Source: Leishmania mexicana MHOM/GT/2001/U1103
Lineage: Eukaryota > Euglenozoa > Kinetoplastea > Trypanosomatida > Trypanosomatidae
Direction of reading: 5' to 3'
NCBI RefSeq assembly: GCF_000234665.1
Contig: NW_003946418.1
Location: 1 to 25,703 of the forward strand
DNA: 25,703 bases
Position 1 is the first letter of the stretch, and each line of letters starts with the position of its first letter. The position numbers and the translations under genes are program-made. The notes beneath the pieces are model-generated. The model searched no databases, was not told where the DNA came from, and saw only the letters and a list, made by a program, of their open reading frames with translations. Shown piece after piece: positions 20,567 through 25,703 of this stretch.

Positions 20567-21250
20567 TTCTCTTCCCTTCACACGCAAGCGCCTCTGCTTG
20601 TTATTGCTAGCGGGTCTCGTGCGTGGGCGCCGGCACTCTGTCGACGCCTCCATCCTGTTGCGTACACAATCCACGCACCCTTCGCTGTCTCATTCTCAGA
20701 CGCCACCCCCCCCGCCCCCCTCTTTCTCTCTCTCATTGTCTCGACATCGACCTATACGCGCTCCTTGCTTGTTTTTTTTTTAAGTTCTCCCATCCTACTA
20801 CTGTTGTTTTCTCGCTTTTCATCTGCATTTTATTCCTTCACGTTAGTGGGTGTTTGCGTGTACTGACGGCACCATGTGAAGAAGACAACAACACCGACGT
20901 CACGGACACAGCGGCCCCCCTCCCCCTCACATCATCTTTCCGATTTTGTGTTTTGATTTCTTTTCTTCGCCACCCCCCAGCAACAACAAAAATATAAAAA
21001 GTCCCCTTTTTTTCTGGTGTGTGTCGGCACCGATACACGCGTGTCTCTGGCACAGCGCTTCTTTGCTTGTAGCCTTTTCCTTGTTCGTTTTTACTTTCCC
21101 GATCGTTGCTTACCCTCATTCTCTCTCCCCTTCTGTCCTTTTTTATTTTATTTTACTGCGTTCGCTTGTCTCTTGCGCGTGTACGCTGTACCGTGTGCGT
21201 GCTTGTGTGTCTTTTGGTGCGTGGGTAGCCGAGGCATATCCTCAGCGCTG

Positions 21251-21282
21251 CTCTCTCTCTCCCTCTCTCCCTCTCTCTCTCC
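21251..21282 (+). repeat. CT microsatellite / polypyrimidine tract
   Basis: About 32 bases of CT repeats broken by CC. It could act as a polypyrimidine tract, but it lies over 2 kb from the next start codon, so it is more likely a 3' UTR microsatellite. Confidence 0.8.
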
Positions 21283-21771
21283 GAATCCATCTCCCGCACC
21301 TCAAAGGCCGTATCTTTTCTCCTTTTGTCTCCCCTCTTCTTCTTTTGAACGGGAAAAATACGTTGTGCCGCGCGCGCATTTTTTTCCTATACTATTCCCT
21401 TTTTTTTTTCCTTTCGCTGTCTTCCGCTGTCCGAGGCTCGGACGGCGGCATTAAACACCACAGCCGCGACTTCTGTTGGCCCGCCCTTCGAACTCCCTTA
21501 AAGACGCGGGCATAGGGCCTGCTTGGCTGCTTGCTGTGTCACTCTCATTACAACCGCGGGGTCTTTGTTTTGGCTTCTCTGTGTGCGTGCGGTTTCTCCC
21601 CGTTAACGGGTACAAAGAGGAGAGGACAAAGTGAAACGAAACGGCCGAGCGAAGGGAAAAAAAGCAGCATCCTCCCTCCCCCTCCCCGCTCTCTCTCTGC
21701 TTTTTCTTCCTGCGCCCTCGTAATTCTCCTGCCTCTCATCTGCTTCCCCCCTCCCCCCTGCCTAGGCCTGC

Positions 21772-21830
21772 CTGTGTGTCTGTGTGCCTGTGTGCCTGGG
21801 TGTCTGTGCGTGCGTGTGTGTGTGTGTGTA
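21772..21830 (+). repeat. GT-rich microsatellite
   Basis: An imperfect GT-rich run (TGTGTGCCTG units) that becomes pure GT from about 21814 to 21828. GT/CA tracts are common in Leishmania intergenic DNA and can form Z-DNA. Confidence 0.75.
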
Positions 21831-22381
21831 GGGGTTGCTCGCATCTCTTTCTCATCTTGAGATCATTGTCCTTCCCCACCCCCCACCCCCACTTTCTTCC
21901 TCTTTGCCGATCACGTGGTGCTTTTTTTTTCGGCTGGTTCTCTTGCGATTTGCTCTTCACGGCGTATTAGGTGAGACGTATCTCGGCGGAGCATCTCAAG
22001 TGGGTCCCATACGTGTGTCTATCACCTCTGCCAACCCTCTCTCTCTCTCTCCCCCTATGCGTGTGTGCGCGCTCATTCTCCTTCTGCTGCTCTCTTCTAC
22101 TGTCGAAATACTCCACTCCTTCGGTGCCTTCGCATGACTGGTCACTTCGGCTGTCAGTAAAACAAGACGGTCTTTGTGTGTGCGCACATTGCTACGCACA
22201 TACCCCTTTTCTTACTGCGTCATACCCTCCGTCTCTTCTCCCACCCCCACCCCCACCTTCACACACACCACCACAGCTATCCCTTGCACACTGCAGTGTC
22301 CTCTCTCTCCTATTGTTTGTTGTGCTGTCCCTGTCGAAAGGTGCACGCCGCTAAGGTCGTCCTCTCAACTCTCTTACCTTT

Positions 22382-22406
22382 TGTGTGTGTGCGTGCGTGT
22401 GTGTGT
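22382..22406 (+). repeat. GT microsatellite
   Basis: An alternating TG/CG tract of about 25 bases inside the pyrimidine-rich spacer. Confidence 0.75.
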
Positions 22407-22636
22407 CTTGCCTGTTTCTGTCTTGTGTTGTGCTCTCCGGGCTCATTCTTTACGTTACTTCTTGTGGCTCCCATTTCGGCTCTTCTGTGCGACGCGTATA
22501 CCATATTCTCTCCCTTCGTTTTTTTTTTCATTTGCCGTTGTCTCCCCCCTCTCCCCCCTCCCCCGTCCCACCTCTGCACACCCCCAATCCTCGCTTTGTG
22601 TCTCTCTTTCGCACTTCCTGCTTGTGTGTCCGTTTC

Positions 22637-22675
22637 CGTGTGTGCATGTGTGTGTGTGTGTGTGGGAGAGAGAGA
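22637..22675 (+). repeat. Compound GT-GA microsatellite
   Basis: A (GT)n run passes directly into (GA)n and then a T tract. The purine GA stretch interrupts the pyrimidine bias of the spacer. Confidence 0.75.
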
Positions 22676-22839
22676 ATTTTTTTGGTTCTCGTTACGACTG
22701 CTTTCCTCGTCATTTTATGGAACTGGAGACCACTTCTCCTCTGCCCTCCCCCCGCAAGTGCGTGCCTGCCCGCCTGTTGTGTAATCGTTGACTTTCTTCC
22801 CGCTTGCATCCATCATCGCTACGGCACTTTCTCCTCCAC

Positions 22840-22841
22840 AG
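22840..22841 (+). promoter_or_regulatory. Candidate spliced-leader acceptor (CAG) for the second PPG gene, upstream option
   Basis: A CAG follows the pyrimidine stretch CTTTCTCCTCCACAG. CAG is the favoured acceptor context in trypanosomatids. Use of this site would give a 5' UTR of 576 nt. No ATG lies between this site and the start at 23418, which fits a leader sequence. Confidence 0.35.
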
Positions 22842-23016
22842 CACCCGGCCTCCCCCTCCACCCTCCGGCACAAGCGTTCTCACCTGTTCCCGTCGCTGCT
22901 AGCAGAGCGCTACCCGTATCTATTCCCACGTCTCTGCCTGCGTTCTCCGACCTTGTTACTTTCTCTACCGCTCTCCGTGAGGCAAAAGCGGAGAAGCTCG
23001 CCGAGGACATATTTCG

Positions 23017-23041
23017 CCCCCCCCCCCCCGCCCCGCCCCGC
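23017..23041 (+). repeat. C-rich tract (C13 then CCCCG units)
   Basis: Thirteen consecutive C are followed by G-CCCC-G-CCCC-G. The complementary strand has G-runs that could form a G-quadruplex. It lies about 380 bp upstream of the second gene's start codon. Confidence 0.8.
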
Positions 23042-23100
23042 TACCCACCAAACACGAGTGTGAGTGGATACACGACCTAACAGAACGACGACTCTTTGTC

Positions 23101-23189
23101 TGTTTTTTTTCGTTTGTTTGTTTTTTCGTGTCCTTTTTTCCCACGCGCTTTGCCCAACACAACACCGCGCTGGCTCGCTCTTTGCGAAG
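23101..23189 (+). promoter_or_regulatory. T-rich polypyrimidine tract and candidate spliced-leader acceptor AG (23188-23189)
   Basis: A T-rich run at 23101-23142 is followed by the first AG at 23188-23189, about 46 bases downstream. This layout is typical of Leishmania trans-splicing and would give a 228-nt 5' UTR with no upstream ATG. The base before the AG is A rather than the preferred C or T, so the alternative at 22840 stays open. Confidence 0.4.
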
Positions 23190-23417
23190 TCCCTGGCCAC
23201 ACACGAACGGAGACGAGTGTGCCCCTCGCACATATTTCTCTCCTTTCCACGTTCTCTGTGACTGTCGTGCCTTTTTTATTTTCTGCGCGCGCTGTTTTCT
23301 TGTGCTCTCTCTTTCTGCTCGGCTGGGCTGTCTTTCCCTCTCTCTTCCTACCTTCTCCCCCTCCCATTTGCGTGTCCGTGGGTGTGTTTCCTTGCTGCCG
23401 CCATCAAACTGGACACC

Positions 23418-23531
23418 ATGGCGCCACCACATTCTATCACCTCGACGCCAAGGCAACATCGGCACGCCGCGCTCATTGCGGTGTCGCTGTTGTCTGTGGT
23501 TCTAGTTTTATGGGGTGCCGGCGCACACGCC
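23418..23531 (+). other. Signal peptide of the second PPG gene
   Basis: Residues 1-38 have a basic N-region (RQHRH at 12-16), a hydrophobic core (ALIAVSLLSVVLVLWGAG, about 18-35) and a small-residue cleavage motif AHA at 36-38, followed by an acidic ADDDAD. Cleavage after Ala38 is the likely site. This marks the product as secreted or surface-bound. Confidence 0.85.
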
Positions 23532-25703
23532 GCTGACGATGACGCAGATGCGAGTGCGTGCTCTGGCAGCAGCCCATACTACACGGCCATTGAGCACGAG
23601 CACACCCGCAACTTTCTCGACTCTTTCAAGGAGTCTATCCCAACTCTGAAGTCCCTGTGGACGTGCGACAATTTCTGTGCCCATCCGGGTATTCAGTGCA
23701 CAGCGATGGGCCTCCACATCACCCTGAACGTGTCGGCACTGTCGGGAAGTCTTCCTGAGCTCCCGAACAACGTAGATGGCTTCCGCGTGCTCCTGTCCGG
23801 TCTCACCTTTGTTGGCAAAGGAGAGAGTGTGATCGGTTCCCTGCCCGTCAGCTGGAATCTTCTCACTCGTCTCTCTTACCTCCACGTCGGCGCCACCGCT
23901 CTCTCTGGAACTCTGCCAGAAACGTGGGGAACATCCGTCGAACGGCGTGTCATGACAAGACACTCTGTCGCTCCTCTCGCTAGACCCTGCGGCAACTCCT
24001 GCTTCCGTTCGATCCGTCTCGGAGGCAACCACCTAAGCGGTACCCTCCCCGCCAGCTGGTCCAGTATGAAGGATCTGCAAGAGATTTGGATCAACAACAA
24101 CCTCTTCACTGGCACCCTGCCCCCCGAGTGGAGCAGCATCACAAATCTCCGCACCCTCAACGTACGCAACAACCTCCTAACAGGAACACTGCCCCCGGAG
24201 TGGTCCTCCATGCCCAGTATTCGCGACATCATCCTGGACCACAACAGGTTTTGCGGATGCGTTCCGGATTCCTGGAAGCAAACAGACGGCCTCATTATCG
24301 ACGCCGATGAACCACTCTGGGAACCTGATTGCGCCGTCTCCAACAGCTGCGAGGAAAACTCCAGCAGCAGCAGTGACGAGTGTTACGCGGCCGTGCCGTT
24401 TTACAACACTGCTCAACAAGGAAATACGCGCGAATTCCTTGAGGCCTTTAAGGTGACGATTCCGGTGCTGAGGGATATCTGGGTGTGTCCTAACTTCTGC
24501 GCTTGGCCGTATGTAGAGTGCACGAGCTCTGGTGTTGCTGTGGAGATGGCTGGTGCCCCCCTTTCTGGCTCTCTACCGAATATTCCAGCTGGCGTAGATG
24601 CAAACGACGTGGTTGTCAACAAGGTGGATATGAGCGACGTCGTAGACTTGAGCTATAAGTTTCCGGCGAGCTGGGGCGCAATGGTATCACTGAAGCACTT
24701 CGCCGTCCGCGGAACACATCTTTTTGGCGATCTGCCGCCGGAGTGGGGCAGCATGTCAGGCCTTGAATATTTCGACGCTGGTTTAACAATGATTACCGGG
24801 CAGCTCCCAAGTAGCTGGTCCAGCTTGAAGAAGTTGAAGGTGTTGCGCATAAACGAGGCAATGCTTTCTGGCACCCTTCCTAAATCCTGGAGCAGCATGT
24901 CATCCCTACGAGAGTTAAACATAAGCTGCAATACCATCGATGCAGGCCTTCCACCGTCCTGGAGTGCCCTGGCGAACATGCATACATTGCACCTGCAGAA
25001 TAACGTCTTCCAAGGAACTCTACCACCGTCGTGGAAAAGACTCACTAACATGGAAGACTTCCGCGTAGATAACAACCAACTCGTCGCCTCCATCCCCGAG
25101 TCCTACAGCGACTGGAAGAAGATGACCAATGCCGATCTGAGAAAGAACAACTTCTGCGGATGCCTTCCTTCGAGGTGGATCGCTGAAAATGGCCACACAG
25201 TGTCTGCCAACGCTGACCCACCAGTTATGGCACCAGATTGTGCCATAGCAAACCGCTGCCAAGACCCGCCCACGTCGTCTTCGTCGTCTGCCCCGTCCAG
25301 CAGCAGCTCTGCGCCGTCTTCGTCGTCCGCGCCGTCCAGCAGCAGCTCCGCGCCGTCCTCGTCGTCTGTGCCGTCCAGCAGCAGCTCTGCGCCGTCTTCG
25401 TCGTCCGCGCCGTCCAGCAGCAGCTCTGCGCCGTCTTCGTCGTCCGCGCCGTCCAGCAGCAGCTCCGCGCCGTCTTCGTCGTCCGCGCCGTCCAGCAGCA
25501 GCTCTGCGCCGTCCTCGTCGTCCGCGCCGTCCAGCAGCAGCTCTGCGCCGTCCTCGTCGTCCGCACCGTCCAGCAGCAGCTCTGCGCCGTCCTCGTCGTC
25601 TGCGCCGTCCAGCAGCAGCTCCGCGCCGTCCTCGTCGTCCGCACCGTCCAGCAGCAGCTCTGCGCCGTCCTCGTCGTCTGCACCGTCCAGCAGCAGCTCC
25701 GCG
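23418..25703 (+). CDS. ppg: Proteophosphoglycan (PPG), 5' part with signal peptide, two LRR domains and start of Ser/Ala/Pro rod; 3' end outside window
   Basis: Frame 3 is open from ATG 23418 to the window end, 762 codons. The start has a good context (ACACCATGG), no ATG lies in the 700 bases upstream, and it is followed directly by a signal peptide. Residues 1-38 are the signal sequence. Residues 48-311 form LRR domain 1, from an N-cap with CDNFCAH to a C-cap with FCGCVP and two later cysteines. Residues 312-321 are a short Ser-rich linker. Residues 322-614 form LRR domain 2, from an N-cap with CPNFCAW to a C-cap with FCGCLP. From about residue 620 the protein becomes the 13-residue Ser/Ala/Pro repeat, in frame and identical in type to the upstream gene. 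Secretion followed by phosphoglycosylation of the serines in the secretory pathway is expected from the family. It is in tandem and in the same direction as the first gene, 4.45 kb away, consistent with one polycistronic unit. The exact ppg paralogue cannot be assigned. Confidence 0.92.
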   Translation, partial: MAPPHSITSTPRQHRHAALIAVSLLSVVLVLWGAGAHAADDDADASACSGSSPYYTAIEHEHTRNFLDSFKESIPTLKSLWTCDNFCAHPGIQCTAMGLHITLNVSALSGSLPELPNNVDGFRVLLSGLTFVGKGESVIGSLPVSWNLLTRLSYLHVGATALSGTLPETWGTSVERRVMTRHSVAPLARPCGNSCFRSIRLGGNHLSGTLPASWSSMKDLQEIWINNNLFTGTLPPEWSSITNLRTLNVRNNLLTGTLPPEWSSMPSIRDIILDHNRFCGCVPDSWKQTDGLIIDADEPLWEPDCAVSNSCEENSSSSSDECYAAVPFYNTAQQGNTREFLEAFKVTIPVLRDIWVCPNFCAWPYVECTSSGVAVEMAGAPLSGSLPNIPAGVDANDVVVNKVDMSDVVDLSYKFPASWGAMVSLKHFAVRGTHLFGDLPPEWGSMSGLEYFDAGLTMITGQLPSSWSSLKKLKVLRINEAMLSGTLPKSWSSMSSLRELNISCNTIDAGLPPSWSALANMHTLHLQNNVFQGTLPPSWKRLTNMEDFRVDNNQLVASIPESYSDWKKMTNADLRKNNFCGCLPSRWIAENGHTVSANADPPVMAPDCAIANRCQDPPTSSSSSAPSSSSSAPSSSSAPSSSSSAPSSSSVPSSSSSAPSSSSAPSSSSSAPSSSSAPSSSSSAPSSSSAPSSSSSAPSSSSAPSSSSSAPSSSSAPSSSSSAPSSSSAPSSSSSAPSSSSAPSSSSSAPSSSSAPSSSSSA
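23559..24350 (+). other. LRR domain 1 of the second PPG gene
   Basis: The domain opens with C48 and a YYT motif, then CDNFCAHPGIQC. LRRs of GxLPxxW type follow. The unit starts at 24039 (GTLPASW), 24111 (GTLPPEW) and 24183 (GTLPPEW) are exactly 72 bp apart, the standard 24-residue repeat. The repeat starting at 23907 (GTLPETW) is 44 residues long because of an extra segment with a CGNSC motif. The C-cap is FCGCVP (C279, C281) with C305 and C311. Confidence 0.88.
24381..25259 (+). other. LRR domain 2 of the second PPG gene
   Basis: It starts at C322 after an ENSSSSSDE linker. Its N-cap (FYNTAQ, then CPNFCAW) resembles the C-terminal domain of the upstream gene. About eight LRRs follow (for example GDLPPEW, GQLPSSW, GTLPKSW, GTLPPSW), several with the SSM segment after the tryptophan. 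It closes with C-cap FCGCLP (C580, C582), C608 and C614. The repeats are more diverged from each other than those of domain 1. Confidence 0.88.
25275..25703 (+). repeat. Start of the Ser/Ala/Pro 39-bp array in the second PPG gene
   Basis: From TCG at 25275 the sequence enters the same alternating half-A/half-B units as the first gene, with the same codon pattern (AGC triplet in A, TCG pair in B). It continues for about 11 units to the window edge. One Ala-to-Val change (GTG) occurs at about 25368. The first Ala is GCC, otherwise rare in the array. Confidence 0.95.

Larger units (their letters stand above)
18967..23417 (+). other. Long non-coding intergenic spacer (3' UTR of gene 1 and trans-splicing/polyadenylation region of gene 2)
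   Basis: This 4451-bp stretch is strongly pyrimidine-biased on the + strand, with many CT, T, C and GT runs. Several short open frames exist on both strands, but they are low-complexity (Ser/Leu/Cys/Val on +, Arg/Lys/Gly on -) with no recognisable domain, so I call none a gene. I see no tRNA, rRNA or snoRNA-like structure and no transposon ends. In kinetoplastids the polyadenylation site is placed a few hundred bases upstream of the next splice acceptor, so most of this would be an unusually long 3' UTR of the first gene, where Leishmania genes usually carry stage-regulation signals (inference). Confidence 0.75.

Noticed and set aside
22385..23080. A 231-codon plus-strand ORF in the spacer
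   Set aside because: It is made of Cys/Val from GT repeats and Ser/Pro/Leu from CT tracts, and crosses the likely splice region.
18967..23417. SIDER retroposon or other mobile element in the 3' UTR
   Set aside because: Plausible for Leishmania, but I could not recognise a signature, target-site duplication or A-rich tail with confidence by eye.

Overview
The window is from a trypanosomatid, almost certainly a Leishmania species. It carries a proteophosphoglycan (PPG) locus: an enormous Ser/Ala/Pro-only repeat open reading frame, joined in frame to PSA/PPG-type leucine-rich repeats (motif GxLPxxW), followed by a long pyrimidine-rich spacer and a second, tandem gene of the same family. No intron, bacterial ribosome binding site or Pol II promoter is visible, as expected for polycistronic, trans-spliced kinetoplastid genes. 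The species cannot be fixed from this sequence. Family assignment rests on motif and repeat recognition; no database search was run.

Layout. (1) Positions 1-18294 are one tandem array of a 39-bp (13-codon) unit in + frame 1, about 470 copies, encoding alternating PSSSSSA and PSSSSA blocks. Its 5' start lies outside the window. Near the 3' end, 17506-17643 is a degenerate patch containing an in-frame TAG (17611-17613). (2) 18295-18966, still in frame 1, encodes a cysteine-containing LRR N-cap and about four LRRs, ending at TAA. The 1-18966 frame is otherwise continuous, so it reads as the 3' part of one PPG gene broken by a single nonsense codon, or as one gene with a sequence error. (3) 18967-23417 is a 4451-bp non-coding spacer with CT, GT, T and C tracts: the presumed 3' UTR of gene 1 and the trans-splicing region of gene 2. 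(4) 23418-25703 is the 5' part of a second PPG gene: signal peptide, two consecutive capped LRR domains, then the same 39-bp Ser/Ala/Pro array running off the window.

How they work together. PPGs are secreted or surface mucin-like proteins whose serines carry phosphoglycans; they form the promastigote secretory gel and related filaments (family knowledge). Taken together, the two genes suggest a common plan of N-terminal signal and LRR domains, a very long phosphoglycosylation rod, and, at least for gene 1, a C-terminal LRR domain. The repeats of the two genes are nearly identical while the flanking LRR sequences have diverged, which points to homogenisation by unequal exchange or gene conversion. 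The most useful leads are the lone nonsense codon in its mutated patch, the strict split of serine codons between the two half-units, the stop-free state of the array in all six frames, and visible higher-order duplications inside the array.
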